This document shows positions 45,966 through 56,690 of a stretch of DNA of 64,000 bases, piece after piece; within the stretch, counting starts at the first letter, position 1; each line of letters opens with the position of its first letter. The notes under the pieces were generated by a model. That model ran no database searches. It was given only the letters and a program-made list of their open reading frames with translations, and was not told where the DNA came from. A program made the translations under genes and the position numbers. This stretch comes from Caprimulgus europaeus (taxonomy: Eukaryota > Chordata > Aves > Caprimulgiformes > Caprimulgidae): positions 11,663,686 through 11,727,685 of the forward strand of contig OU015534.1 in NCBI GenBank assembly GCA_907165065.1. The letters are read 5' to 3'.

Positions 45966-47005
45966 CAGACGCTGTAGAGCAGTCCACACAGGGATGCAAA
46001 CTTTCCGACTTTGCTTCTCTCACCTTTCCCCAGGACCTGGCTGTGGGGAGAGCCTGTGGGGAGCAGGGAACACCCCTGGGAGCTGGTCCTGGAGCAGGCA
46101 GGACTGGGGGTGTCCAGGCAGAGGCACATGGGCACCCAGCCCATGGAAAGCTTGGTGCAAGGGAAACGTCAGAGAGCCACTGCAGGGCTGGTCCGTAGCC
46201 TGAGGAGGGTTGTAACTTTCCCTTAGCTCCTTTCAGGTCCATCCTTCGCTCACTGTATTCTGAGCATAGAAGTTTGGAGATTGAATAAAGCACCTCTGCA
46301 TGATGGTTGCTGGGGAAGGGGTGAATCCCCCCTGCTCACCCTCTGAGCAGGGTCTCTGCAGCCCCGATGCCCATGGCAGCACAGCATTGCGGCCAAGCCG
46401 GAGCTCACTGCAGCGGGGGAACCGGGGGCGTCCTGGAGCTGAACTTTATCCTTCCAAGCTGTGTGAGAAATGCCATTTCTACAGCTGCTGGCACACAACC
46501 CTGATCACGTTGCATTACTTACTGACATTTCAGGGAGCATGTGGAGCCCTGATCCCGGTGGGCTCGTCCCCAACTGCCCCAACCCTGGTGCGGATGGGGG
46601 CTGGCTGCCTGCAGGCCAGGCTGTCCCCAAACCTGCTCTTTACCTGCTGCCAGTTCACCCGCAGAGCACTGGTAATATCAGGAGCAAGCAAAAGCCTTGC
46701 CAAGCAGAAGACAGAACAGAGTACCTGTCTGACTGGGCTTGCATGTGTCTGTCTGTCCAGGAAGGTTGCTCCTAACAGTGAAATCCTGCATACGTTGCTG
46801 TGAGACCATGAGCGGGTTTTTCCTGTGTCTCAGCCTCCTTTTCTGACAAAAAGTGGCAGAGTGAGCTGTTTGTGTGGGAAGTGCCAGTGCCTGGGATGTC
46901 CAGTGCCTGCCCAGAGTCACTGTGTCCCTCCCTCATGGCACCTCCGAGCCCCTGGCTGCCTCTCCTGCTGAGTAATGAGAGATTTCCCCGGGCCTCCAAG
47001 GGCTC
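45966..47005. other. Non-coding DNA, no gene recognised
   Basis: Mixed to GC-rich. An ATTGAATAAAGC at 46280-46291 resembles a polyadenylation signal but has no supported gene upstream. No repeats recognised. Confidence 0.5.
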
Positions 47006-47009
47006 TAAA

Positions 47010-47330
47010 GAGGGGTTGAGCAATATTATTTATTCAGTTGTTTACAGAAGCGTTTGATCGGGAATAGTTCTTCACTGCCAGCCTGTTGTGTATTATTCAT
47101 TGCAATAATCTCTGCAGATTGTGATAAACTGTAACTGCGGCGGGGCAGTGCGTGGCGGGGCTGTGCTGCCACCGCCGCCTGCACCAGCCTCTAAAATATC
47201 GGCAGCTGCAATCATAAATCTCAATTTACAAGTGGGACTATTGCACGGGGAGTTATAGTTATACTAATGATTACTTCTCTGTCTTATTTTTCATGTTGCA
47301 ACAGAGTAATAAATTTTTAAGAACAGCCTG
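47010..47330. promoter_or_regulatory. Strong candidate conserved non-coding element
   Basis: Two AT-rich halves around a CpG-rich core (about 47137-47190). The left half has TATTATTTATTCAGTTG, CATTGCAATAATCTCTGC and TTGTGATAAACTG; the right half has AATCATAAATCTCAATTTAC, GTTATAGTTATACTAATG and TAATAAATTTTTAAGAAC. Non-repetitive, sharp borders. Function is inferred. Confidence 0.45.
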
Positions 47331-48085
47331 GGCAACGTGTTAGTGAAGCCTGTGCATCCTCTGGCCATGCTGTTGGCAGAGAGGGCTGTTCCTGGTCTCC
47401 CATGGGCATCTCACTGGCAGGGTCCTGCCCCACTTCTCAAGGAGATGACACAAGGTGGGGGCTTTGTGTCCCAACACCAGGAGAGGTGCAGTAGAAACTT
47501 CCTGTAAGCGTGGTGGGGCAGCAGGCTGGAGCTTTGGGGTCAGCTCTGATGTTTGCTGTCCTGAAGAAGAGACTTCAGCTCCCTGCCTCAGTTTTCCTGC
47601 TGGGAATGGGGGCTGAGACCCCACTCTGGTGCTGAGCTGGTTTTTCTCAGTCAGACTCAGGAGATGGTGGGGTTGATGAGGCCAAAGTATGAGGATTTGA
47701 TGGCCAGGAGTGGAGCTGATGTTTGATGGGTGCATCCTGTCCGTGTACCTCACCACCCTCCCAGCGTTGGGCCTTTCACAGAGACGGAGGGTGGGAGCTG
47801 CCTTTCTGCAGATGTCGTGCCCACAGCATGCCCAGGGCATGGAAACAGGGTGATGGTCTGGATGGTCCCACCTGGAGGAAAGCCTCCTTCCTGTGGGACA
47901 GCAAGGGTCAGCAGGGAAGGCTCTGCCTAGAGGAACCCAGACCCTCTCCCATTGCCATCTCTGATCAGCGACTCACGAACACCCAGTGACATCCATCCTG
48001 GAGAAGTCCCCATGGGGGCACCCCCAAAGACCAAGTCTCTTCCCCAGAAGGCAGCAGTGGGACATGGGGTTCAGTGAGCATTTCC
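47331..48085. other. Non-coding DNA, nothing recognised
   Basis: GC-rich; frames open on the minus strand across 47340-47840 are compositional and carry no recognisable motif. Confidence 0.5.
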
Positions 48086-48089
48086 CGAG

Positions 48090-48260
48090 TGTTTATCACC
48101 GCTCCGAGGTCTGTGATGTGAGGCCTCTGATGGATGCCTCCATTCACAGACTTGACATTATGATGTACAGGGAGCCTAGAGACATATAGATTTTCAAAGT
48201 GGCCACTTTGAGCATAATTATAAATATCCAGCCTCTTTACATAGTGAATTGCTGCCAGGA
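48090..48260. promoter_or_regulatory. Candidate conserved non-coding element with 18-bp palindrome
   Basis: Contains TCACAG-type and TGACATTATGATG words and the perfect palindrome TCAAAGTGGCCACTTTGA (48194-48211), followed at once by GCATAATTATAAATATCC. The palindrome holds TCAAAG and CTTTGA, TCF/LEF-type words in opposite orientation. AT-rich against GC-rich flanks. Function is inferred. Confidence 0.43.
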
Positions 48261-50015
48261 AGAGAAGAGCCCCAGGAGGGCTGAAATTCTGGCAACCAGA
48301 TTTTCTTGAGAAAGGAGCCTTGGCAGAGGTTCCCCACCCATTTTGGGGTGCCAGGAAGAGATGGGCATTAAGGGATGATGCCTTTCCCACCCCATACCCC
48401 CCCAGTAGCTCCTCCCAAATTCCTTGTGGTGCTGGCACTGTCTCCCTCTGGGGGACATCTCCCAGGCGCTGTCTAGGACCCTCTCCTCCCCTGCTTGTCT
48501 GCACCAGCAAACTGCAACCTGACCGTAACTGCTTCCCAGTAGCTGGCTGCCCTTCCAGATCACAGCACAGAGCATCAGGGACATCATGGAGCTAGGGGCA
48601 GGTGCTCCTGGTCCTTGTGCCCAATCCCTGGCCCCAGGGACACAGCAAAGGTGAGGTCTTCTCCTAGCTCGTGGCCAGCTCATCTCCTTCCACTTGCCTT
48701 AGGAGCATCCCAGCCCTCATAGGCCTGGGGCTTGGCATGGAGGAACCAGTTTCCAGGTGGGCAGAAGAAGATCCCTCTAGCTCTATCAATGTGGGGTGCA
48801 AACCCTGCAGCTGAGACCTGGGCACAGTCAGGGGTGTTCCTGTAAGCCCCCTTGGGTCCAGAGCCTGCTAGAAAAAAGGCAACTGTCCTGGATTAAACCG
48901 TCTGGAAGTCCCTTCGTCATGCTTTTCTCTTGTAGTGGTTTGGATGGTGTCAGAACATCACAGTTCCCCGCTGCATGCTGGAGCCAGAGTTAGCGTGCCC
49001 TGGGGAGGATATCAGTGGACAGCAAGGTGTCCATCCCTGTGCATGAGTGTACAGGCTCCAACAGGCGTTGGTCATTGCCTTCCCCAGCCTGGGACTGGGG
49101 CGCACTGGAATATTGCGGGGAAAATGAAGGGGATGTTTGAGTTGTGTTCTATTTGCAAGCAGGGTCTGGAGGAGAGGAGGTCAAAGAAGAACATTGGAGA
49201 TGAATTGAAATCAATGGCAGGTAGAGATTAGAGCAGTGCCCCAGTTAACTGCAGCGAGCTGCGGGGAGGCTGGGGGAGGGCTCTAGCTCTCCAGGTTAGG
49301 ACCCCCCCAGCAGATCTTGGTTCTGTTCCATGGAGATGTGAATGCCCCAGACCAACAAGGACCATGGCCAGGGGCCTGGGATGAGAACATTGGGCCAAGG
49401 ACTTGCTGGTCAGCAAGGGCTGGAATAGCTGGTGGCTGTGGATGGCAGCAGGAGACGTAGGTGGTTTGGGGTTGGATTCAGCCCCACTCTCTCCTTCCTT
49501 CTCTGCACTTCTTGCCAGGACCCGTCTCCCTCCCCATCCCCATCCCAGCTCTTTGTCCTCATTTCCTTGTCCCAGTCCTTCCCCCATTTCTCTGGTATTA
49601 TCTTAGCTCCCCCCACCATAGCCCTACTAAGTCCCCGTCACGGTTTCCTCCTGCTTCTCCTGCCCCCCAACTCTAGCTCTTGTTGGCACAAGCGTTTCAG
49701 TGAAGCAGTTTCCTCCCTCACGCTTCCTGGGGAAGTCATCAAGCTCCTGGAGAGCCGGGTGTCCGCTCCCTGTGCAGGTGCCTGGAGTGGGTGCCAGTTC
49801 CAGCAGCTGGGAGCAGGGGCCGGCTCGGGCTGGGCGTCAGCACACGTGTGGCCACCCTGGGCCGTGGGCAGGGCTGGCTTTGCTCAAAGTTGGCGAGATT
49901 CTGATGGGAAATCCAAAACGCTCTCTGGCCCCAAAATCACCTTCCCAGCAGGCTTCAAGGCTTTGTTCTAAAACATCTGGGTGTACACAAGAAAAACCCC
50001 AGCAACAAATAACTG
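48261..50015. other. Non-coding DNA, no gene recognised
   Basis: GC-rich to mixed. A pyrimidine-rich stretch lies at 49484-49620. Open frames on both strands are compositional. Confidence 0.5.
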
Positions 50016-50019
50016 GAAT

Positions 50020-50170
50020 TTAAAGGAAATAGCGACATATTTTTCATTCTTGTTGATGGCAATGTATTAACAGTTTGGGCTGGAATTTCCGAGGAAAAAA
50101 ATTCAGCATGAGTCGGACATCCAGCATGGAATATCTCAGCTGAATTACTAAACTTTGAGGAAAATAAGGG
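50020..50170. promoter_or_regulatory. Candidate conserved non-coding element
   Basis: AT-rich block with GACATATTTTTCATTC, GGCAATGTATTAACAGTTTG and CAGCTGAATTACTAAAC (CAGCTG E-box). Non-repetitive; GC-rich flanks. Function is inferred. Confidence 0.35.
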
Positions 50171-50344
50171 TAGGTCATGGCAGAGCAAGAGGGACCCACT
50201 AGCCCCTCTTTTTCCCCTGCTACTCACCCCTCAACATACCCCTGGGGCTGGAGCATCCAGGAACTCAGCTCCCGTGGCCCCAGGCCCACAGGGATGGGGC
50301 TCTGCTCCCTCTGGCCGCCCTGTGCACTGCAGCATGTTGCACGT

Positions 50345-50725
50345 CACCCCAGGAACATTAATTAACGTTGCTGGAAGATCTGAGGAAAGGTGCAATTTGA
50401 ATGATCTGGCACCGCAGTCATTCAGATGCTGAGTTAATTCAATCCTTGCACACAGTGCTCCTACAGATTGTTGGCTTTAAACAAACAGCAGTGACAGATT
50501 TGTTGCTGCGGAAATGTGGTCATTAAGTCGGGAGCGTGTGTTTGACCTGAAAGCGATTGAGTGATGGATGCAAGTCATTTTAAAGCTGCAGCAAGCCAAA
50601 AGGATGCTCCTTTTGGAGAGCAATCTTGCATCTGAGGAGTGTAAATAATTTAAACAAACAAGTAAAGTCAGGTGAAAGCACTACTGTTGGCCGCTCTATT
50701 GTATTACAGCGCTAAATGCAAAGCG
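50345..50725. promoter_or_regulatory. Strong candidate conserved non-coding element
   Basis: About 380 bp of complex sequence: AACATTAATTAACGTTGC (near-palindrome, 50352-50369), TGAGTTAATTCAATCC, TTTAAACAAACAGCAG and ATTTAAACAAACAAG (two forkhead-type words), GCATTTAGCGC-type sequence near the right end, and the inverted repeat 50596-50616. No repeat family and no coding frame. One of the best enhancer candidates here. Confidence 0.47.
50596..50616. repeat. Perfect 9-bp inverted repeat
   Basis: CCAAAAGGA (50596-50604) and TCCTTTTGG (50608-50616) around TGC. The arms resemble a CArG-like half (CCAAAAGG) on each side. It lies inside the 50345-50725 candidate element. Confidence 0.55.
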
Positions 50726-50861
50726 GGGCAGTGCTGCTGGCTCTGCGGCGGAGGAGAGATCCTTTGCGCGGTGCTGGCATAAAGAAGTGCAGGGTGCCAG
50801 CTTTGAGGCTGTCCCCAGGGAAAAGCAGTACCAGCCCAGCTCACATTCAGAGCTGCTTTGT

Positions 50862-50968
50862 AATGCTTGGGGTCATGGTTTAGTGGGTATGGTGGTGTTG
50901 GGTTGACGGTTGGACTTGATGATCTTAGAGGTCTTTTCCAACCTTAATGATTCTGTGATTCTGTGATT
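50862..50968 (+). mobile_element. CR1 LINE 3'-end fragment
   Basis: Reads GGTTTAGTGGGTATGGTGG, then GGTTGGACTTGATGATCTTA, AGGTCTTTTCCAACCTTAAT and ends with GATTCTGTGATTCTGTGATT. The terminal ATTCTGTG octamer repeats and the preceding block are diagnostic of CR1 3' ends. 5'-truncated to about 107 bp with no coding sequence. This is the clearest evidence for the taxonomic placement. Confidence 0.93.
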
Positions 50969-51420
50969 AATAGTCACCTGTGGGAGCTGCACACCCTCGG
51001 CTCTCCGAGTGCAGGCAGTGCGAGTGCTTTGGGATCCCTGAGGAACAGGGACCAAAGCGGATGGATGGAGGTCACCCTGATCTCCTGCAGTGCGGGACTG
51101 TCGCACTCCGGCTGCTCCTCTCATCAAGCCAAAGATGCCTGATATTCCCTGGGCTTCCAGACCCCCAGATCTGACTCATCTGGTCCAACAAGAATGCTTT
51201 GGGGAAGCAGGAGCTCAGCACGCTGTTGGGCTGCTCCTCTACACTGACTTTTTTCTGAGCCATCCTCTCAGTGCTGTTGATGCTCCTCTCACCCATGGGC
51301 TGTGAGCTGGGAGGGAGCGTTAGAGCTGCACTGGTCACGTCGCATGGGTCTGCGCCTTCCACCAGTGGAACTGGCGTCCCAGTAATGAGCCTGGTAGTTA
51401 CTGTGCATTGGAAGCAGCCA
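50969..51420. other. Non-coding DNA, nothing recognised
   Basis: Mixed sequence between the CR1 end and the next AT-rich island; no exon or RNA gene supported. Confidence 0.45.
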
Positions 51421-51424
51421 TTGC

Positions 51425-51565
51425 CTAAGCCTCAATATCTCGGCCATTTAATTTAATGGGTTTTTTTAAATACCAAAAGCAATTAAGCTCACATTGTGAG
51501 CTAATCGCCTACAAAATTTCATTTCAAAGATGCTCAGACTGTTTGTGAGACAATTGCCTGAAAGA
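51425..51565. promoter_or_regulatory. Candidate conserved non-coding element
   Basis: AT-rich with TTTAATTTAATGGG, AAAGCAATTAAGCTC, and the 17-bp inverted repeat AGCTCACATTGTGAGCT (51486-51502), then ATTTCATTTCAAAG and GAGACAATTGCCTG. Non-repetitive. Function is inferred. Confidence 0.38.
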
Positions 51566-52635
51566 GACCCAAATATGCCACCATGTCTGTCCGTTGGTCC
51601 TTCTCTTTCTTCCCTCTTTCTCAACCAGAGCCAGGCAGACTTCTCAAAAGGAAACAACCACATTCTTGTGGTTCTGCTTTTCTGGCAGGCTTTTCCATGG
51701 TGTGAATTTTAGATGTGCAAGTTAAGTACCAGTGATTGGTGATGGTTATAGTGCTTAGCTGGTACTGTAGGAGTGAAAAACAGGGATTTAAGGGCTGGCT
51801 GATGGGCAAAAGTCAGATTGCCGTTGTTGGGGAGTGGGTGGGCACACAGCTGTGTACCTGGACCAGAAGGGCATGGTGGGAGCTCTGCACATGAACATGT
51901 CTTACTTGCTGCCTTGAGGCCATATATCTGTGCTGCTGTACCTGGGGGTGTAAGTGGTGCCTGAGCAGGAGCATCTAAACCTTGCACAAGCCCTTTCGCT
52001 TTGGAAAGGTGTCCCAGGCAAGGTGTTTGCAGCCATGTCCACCCCATCCCTTGGTTGTTCATCCCATGTGCCTGCCTCCCCACTCCTCCTCCTGCCCTCC
52101 AGCCTCGGCAGCCCTGGCCCATGGCATCCGTGGCCCCGCAGGGTCCAGCTTGCCTGTAGGCTGCTGGGCTTTATCAGATCGGAGAAGAGCCAGAGGTCTT
52201 TGCTAGAGATTACTTGTTCTCCTAAACAGCCATGTCACTGAATACGGAATAATCCCCCCTCAACAGCCAGCTGGGGGTTTCGTTTCCTGCACTGTGGCTA
52301 TCATGTTAACGCTCTCTCCTTAAAGCACCTTTGCCATCTGAGCCACCCGCGTGCTGCCCGTGACCCCTCGGGCATGATGGGCAGGGGCACGCTCCACACC
52401 ACTCCCCGCCAAGCTGCCTGCCCTGGCACATTTGGCTAAGCCACACATTGCTGCCCCATTTCGGACATGGTGTTGCCTGGTCTGGACCCCCCTTGCCATC
52501 CTCCCCAGCCGCTTTCCCTGGCCAGCAGTGGGGAGGTGATTTATGGAGTCCCGCACGCACCCGGCGAGTCCGGCTCTCTGCGGTTCAGGGAGAGCCATCG
52601 CGTGGGGAGGGGAGGTCACTGTGTTGCAGGTTTGC
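51566..52635. other. Non-coding DNA, no gene recognised
   Basis: Mixed to GC-rich; no bounded exon, RNA gene or mobile element. Confidence 0.5.
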
Positions 52636-52639
52636 TAAC

Positions 52640-52890
52640 CTTGCCCGCTTATTAAAAATGGTAAAAGCCTCCCTCAGGACTCGTGAAGTATAGATCTAGA
52701 GAGCTCCATATGCTGTTCCCCTTAATGAGATGTCTGCCTGAAGAGCAATAGCAAAACACACCATCCAGTTCAGGGTCCCTATAGCTAGATGGCCTGGCTG
52801 TAAACAGAGCCGTCCGTCTTAATGGGCTATCGTGTAAAAACTTCTCCCAGTCAATAAATCAAAGGGGCTCCATTTATATCATGTGCTGCC
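52640..52890. promoter_or_regulatory. Candidate conserved non-coding element
   Basis: Includes GCTTATTAAAAATGG, TATAGATCTAGAGAGCTCC (AGATCT palindrome), CCTTAATGAGATGTCTGCC, GTCTTAATGGGCTATCG and CAATAAATCAAAGGGGC (TCAAAG word). Complex and non-repetitive. Function is inferred. Confidence 0.4.
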
Positions 52891-53305
52891 TTCGCTATTA
52901 GGCTGCCTCTGGATGGCATGCTCTGATACAGAGCTCCCCAGGACCGCCAGGCGAGGCCGGAGGCTCTTATGGGCATTTAATTTAGGCTTCCCCTTGCCCA
53001 TACCTGTGCGGAGCAGAGCAGCTGGGGATCCCCCATGGTTTGGGATGGCTCTGCCACGTGGGAAGGGGCACCCATGGATCGAGGCCTGGCTGGCATCACA
53101 TCCCTTACCCTGGGGGGTAGGAGCCTCTGGTGTCCAGGGACACTTGGGGAGCTGCTGGGTACCAGTCCCCCCGGCAAGGGGTGCGTGGGGGCTGGCGGCC
53201 ATCCCTGCTCATCCGGGACCAGCCGCAGCAGCCTGGTGCAGGTATTTATTTTTCATTCCCTCCCTTGTGTTGCTCAGATGCCACCGGAGGGAAGTTCCGC
53301 TCCAG
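52891..53305. other. GC-rich spacer, nothing recognised
   Basis: Open on both strands because of composition; no splice-bounded exon. Confidence 0.45.
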
Positions 53306-53309
53306 CCAC

Positions 53310-53615
53310 CATTCCAGGCAGAGATATTAGTCCTCATTACTAATTAAAGGAAGCAGGAGTAATTGACGGATGGTGGATGGCGGGGGAGCCGGTGTGATGA
53401 ACGGCTCCTGTCCCTGTGCTGGGGACGCATGCTGAGCGCTACCTGTTAGCTACAAATAAACAAACCTGATAAATAATAAATAGTTTGAGAAGAGTGGCCG
53501 AGCATTATTTAAATTAATAGGGATTAGAGGGAGAGGCCTGAAAGAGCATTCCTCCAGATGAGCTATTCCCGGACGAGCAGGGACTCATTTGTTGCAGACT
53601 GGAGTAAACAAGGAG
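53310..53615. promoter_or_regulatory. Candidate conserved non-coding element
   Basis: Two AT-rich parts: TTACTAATTAAAGGAAGC and GGAGTAATTGACGG on the left (53337-53368), then ACAAATAAACAAACC, ATAAATAATAAATAG and TATTTAAATTAATAGGG on the right (53452-53523). A CpG-containing strip lies between. No coding frame. Function is inferred. Confidence 0.42.
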
Positions 53616-54470
53616 ATGGGGAGGATTCATCACAGCGGGGCCTCGCGGTGCTGCTCCGGCTTGTACCGGCACAGCCCCTGCACCGGGGCTCCCCGTGTCC
53701 CTGGCACCTCGCCGGTGTCACAGGGTTATCACACCTCTGGTGCTGGGTTGGGACATGAGATGCAGTGGGAGAGCCGGGGTGCTGTGGCAGAGCAGCAGGC
53801 AGCAGATGCTCAGCTCCAGCTCTGCTGCTGCACGGCTACTGGTGGGGTCCCACGCTGCAGCAGGGCACCCTGGAAGTTTTCTTGACCAGCTTGATGGGCA
53901 CCCGAGCTGCTGGTGCTCAGGCTGTCGCCGCCAGCCATGGTTTGGTCCCAGCCAGCAAATCCAGCTGCCGGGGGGTCTCTTCTCACCCCCTGACATTTGG
54001 ATAACTCCCCCGCCTGCTCAGAGCTGGGGGGCTGGGGCGGTGGAGGGAGGGATGCTGGGGAGGAGGGAGAGGGGAGGGTGGGCACTCTACTCGCTATCAC
54101 ATCTATTCCATCTTATCGCCACAGTAATTTGATGATAAAAAATAATCCGAGGCTGGAAAGGAAACATGTGTAGTGGAGTAAAGATTGAATGTAGGTGGAT
54201 TGTGGCCTGGGGCAGCGGCTGGGAGATAGAAGGAAATGTCCTTCTGTTTGACATACTGCCGAGCTGCCGTCCCTCACCCCCCGCCTCGCCGAGCCCTGCC
54301 CGCGGCGTGGGGAGCCCACCGGCCCGTGTGCCGCGTGGCAGGCAGGAGGTCCCTGCTGCAACCCCACAGCGCCTCTGCCTGCTCTCCCAGCACCCCGTGG
54401 GGTCCTGCCCCCCACCCTGCCACCCCACAGCTCACTCTTAGCACGCTTCCAATTTTTTTTTTTTCCCCTT
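53616..54470. other. GC-rich DNA with a small AT-rich patch
   Basis: Long GC-rich frames are compositional. The patch at 54110-54215 has CAGTAATTTGATGATAAAA and may be a minor regulatory island. A short T run lies at 54453-54463. Confidence 0.42.
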
Positions 54471-54474
54471 TGGT

Positions 54475-54640
54475 TATGCTTCACAACTCATTTTATCAGC
54501 TGTCAGTAGCCAAATGTCTTTTTTAAGGAGTGGGTTATAGCCACTAATGTACTGAATGCTATTGCACTGGCTGCAGTTAGTGTTCCACGGCTAAATTACT
54601 ATAATTAATGTTCCACTAGAACTGTTTGTAACAGGCGGCT
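54475..54640. promoter_or_regulatory. Candidate conserved non-coding element
   Basis: Contains TTTATCAGCTGTCAGTAGCC (CAGCTG E-box plus TGTCA MEIS-like word), GTTATAGCCACTAATG, and TTACTATAATTAATGTTCC with TTCCAC words on both sides of it. Non-repetitive. Function is inferred. Confidence 0.38.
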
Positions 54641-55170
54641 GCGGGAACCCGGGTCTGGGCTTTCACAGCCACTGAATTATCTCTCCTCCCCAGAGAAAGA
54701 GCCTCTCGCAAGGGGAGGGCACGAGCTGAGCTGGGCTCCGGTGGACAGGGGACCCAAGAGCCATTCCCACAGCTCAGTCCCCGCTGTGTCCCCCTCTCTG
54801 GGCTGCTCTGCTGCTGGGTGTGAGACGGGCTGCGGCAGCAGTCCCAGATGGGATGTCCCATGGCCTCACCTCATCTCCCACTGGCCCCAGGGCTTCACTC
54901 ATGACCCTCTGTGAGTTGTGTTACGAAGGTGCAGTGCAGCGCCTAGAGAAAAGCTCCCCAGAACTCGCAGAGGGCAGTGGGTGAAGACGTTTCCCCTGTG
55001 CCGGGCACGGCATCTCTGCCCATGGCGTGTTCCAGCGAGGAGAGCCTGCACCCACAGCAAGGCTGCACCCAAAACCATCCCTGTCCTCCCTGCTCCCCCA
55101 TCACCTCCCAGCGAGGCCAGAGGCACAGGGGGAAAAAAATGTGCTGGGCAGGCAGGGAGGCGCGCACACA
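54641..55170. other. GC-rich spacer, nothing recognised
   Basis: No exon, RNA gene or mobile element recognised. Confidence 0.45.
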
Positions 55171-55174
55171 CCCC

Positions 55175-55330
55175 TTGTTTCGCTAAATGCATTCGTTCAA
55201 TACCTGCAACAAACAGATTAGCCGGGGCTTTATCAGGGACAAGAGAAGGGAGAGCAATGTGATAATGGTTTTCAGCAAATCCTCGGGCTGTCACAGATTA
55301 GAGCGGCCGCGGCAGGAGCATTATCAGCCC
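55175..55330. promoter_or_regulatory. Candidate conserved non-coding element
   Basis: Non-repetitive block with CGCTAAATGCATTCGTTC (ATGCAT palindrome), CAGATTAGCCGGGGC, GTGATAATGGTTTTC, CAGATTAGAGCGGCCGC and GAGCATTATCAGCCC. CpGs are retained. Function is inferred. Confidence 0.37.
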
Positions 55331-56000
55331 TTTCCTCCTCTCCCCATCGCCTCCCCCTTTGTCTCCTCTCACCATCGGATTTCTCCAGCCAATCTATCCC
55401 GGCGAGAGCTGGGCAGATACAAGAAGAAGTCGGTTTCCATCTGATCCACGATTGGTTTTTGCCGGCAGCCGATCCGTGTCACAGCATCGATCCATGGGCC
55501 CCCCCAGCACTCGTCACCTTGCGTGTCTGGAGAGGAAGGTGGCGGAGGGAGGGGGGGCCAGGGGGAAGCTTTAAACTTGCCGCCTGCCATTGATCCACAG
55601 GCAGGAGCATGGCCAGGCCAGCCCCACCAGGCAGGAGGGACACGAGCCACCTGCCCTCATCAGAGGAGTTTAAATGGCTGTGACCTTCTTGAGGAGAGGA
55701 ATGGCTTTGGAGGGCTGGCAGGAGGAGGGGGCCAAGCCCCAGTTCCCAGGGAGGGCAGCCAGGAGGTGCCAATCCCTCACCATCCTGTCGAGGGGCAGCT
55801 CAGTGAGACTGGCATCTGGGCACGAGGAGCCTGCCAGGAGCCCTCCTCTCTCAGAGTGGACACCCACTGCACCCACATCCCCATTTCTGCTCCCTGGCTG
55901 TCTGTGCCACACCACACGAGTGGGGAACCCCATCCAAGGAGAGGTGCTGTCAGATGGGAGCTGCTGGGTTAACGGGTGGGCAGATTTCTCAGGACTTGTG
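55331..56000. other. GC-rich spacer, nothing recognised
   Basis: Overlapping open frames on both strands across 55520-55970; no splice or motif support for any of them. Confidence 0.45.
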
Positions 56001-56006
56001 ACCTGA

Positions 56007-56056
56007 GAAAAGTGACCCCCTGCAACTTTCTCTGAAGTTGCAGGGGGTCACTTTTT
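56007..56056. repeat. Perfect 21-bp inverted repeat with 6-nt loop
   Basis: The arm 56008-56028 (AAAAGTGACCCCCTGCAACT plus a final T) is the exact reverse complement of 56035-56055; the loop is TCTCTG and a G-T pair extends the base by one (56007/56056). The stem would be extremely stable in RNA or single-stranded DNA. It is not a known microRNA that I recognise, and mismatch-free stems are atypical of animal pre-miRNAs. A recent template-switch inversion is the simplest origin. Confidence 0.9.
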
Positions 56057-56425
56057 CCTTCTGGAGGTTGGGGACAAGGCTGCCCTTCCTCCTGATGGCA
56101 ACGGCCAAGGCCTGCTGATAAAGCTGCGTGCAGGCAGCGAGCAGCACCAGGCATGGGAGCTCGTTGAGACACCTGGAGATGCTCAGAGGCCATTGCCCAG
56201 CGGGCATGGCAGTGGCACTGTACCAGGCAGGGCCCTGCATCCTTGGAGTCAAGCTGGGAAGTCCTGGTGTGACCATCTGTGCCACCTGCCATCCCCCTGT
56301 ACCCCTCTGCCAGGCTTCTGCCAGGGTAGAGCTATGGCAGCTCTGCCTCATCTCACCTTCCCTGGCTCACCCAAGGGACACTGGGTGGGAGGGCAGGAGA
56401 GGTATAACAAGTAATGGCCCCGAGT
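56057..56425. other. GC-rich spacer, nothing recognised
   Basis: No exon or RNA gene supported. Confidence 0.45.
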
Positions 56426-56427
56426 GT

Positions 56428-56690
56428 GGAAACAGTGTTAATAAAGTGTATTTCACTTTTAATTTTGGCATATAATGTAATGATCTTTTTTAAGGCCCTA
56501 TCATATTATCTGCATGACTAGATTATTGAGTCTTCATCATCTCCAGATAAATTTATGACCAGGATGATGCTTGGAATTTATTATCAGTCAATAGAGCTCA
56601 ATACTGTAACAAGGCGTGTAATAAGATATACATATTTAATGATCCGGAGTAAAACAGCCCCACTAATGGGCAGGATGAGACAGAGGCTGG
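56428..56690. promoter_or_regulatory. Strong candidate conserved non-coding element
   Basis: AT-rich, complex: GTGTTAATAAAGTGTATTTC, GGCATATAATGTAATGATC, GACTAGATTATTGAGTC, CAGATAAATTTATGACC (ATAAATTTAT palindrome, 56545-56554), TTTATTATCAGTCAATAG and ATATTTAATGATCCGGAG. Ends in CCCCACTAATGGGCAGG. No repeat signature or coding frame. Function is inferred. Confidence 0.45.

Noticed and set aside
46280-46291. AATAAA in an AT-rich context as a gene's polyadenylation site
   Set aside because: AATAAA is frequent by chance and no terminal exon can be supported upstream.
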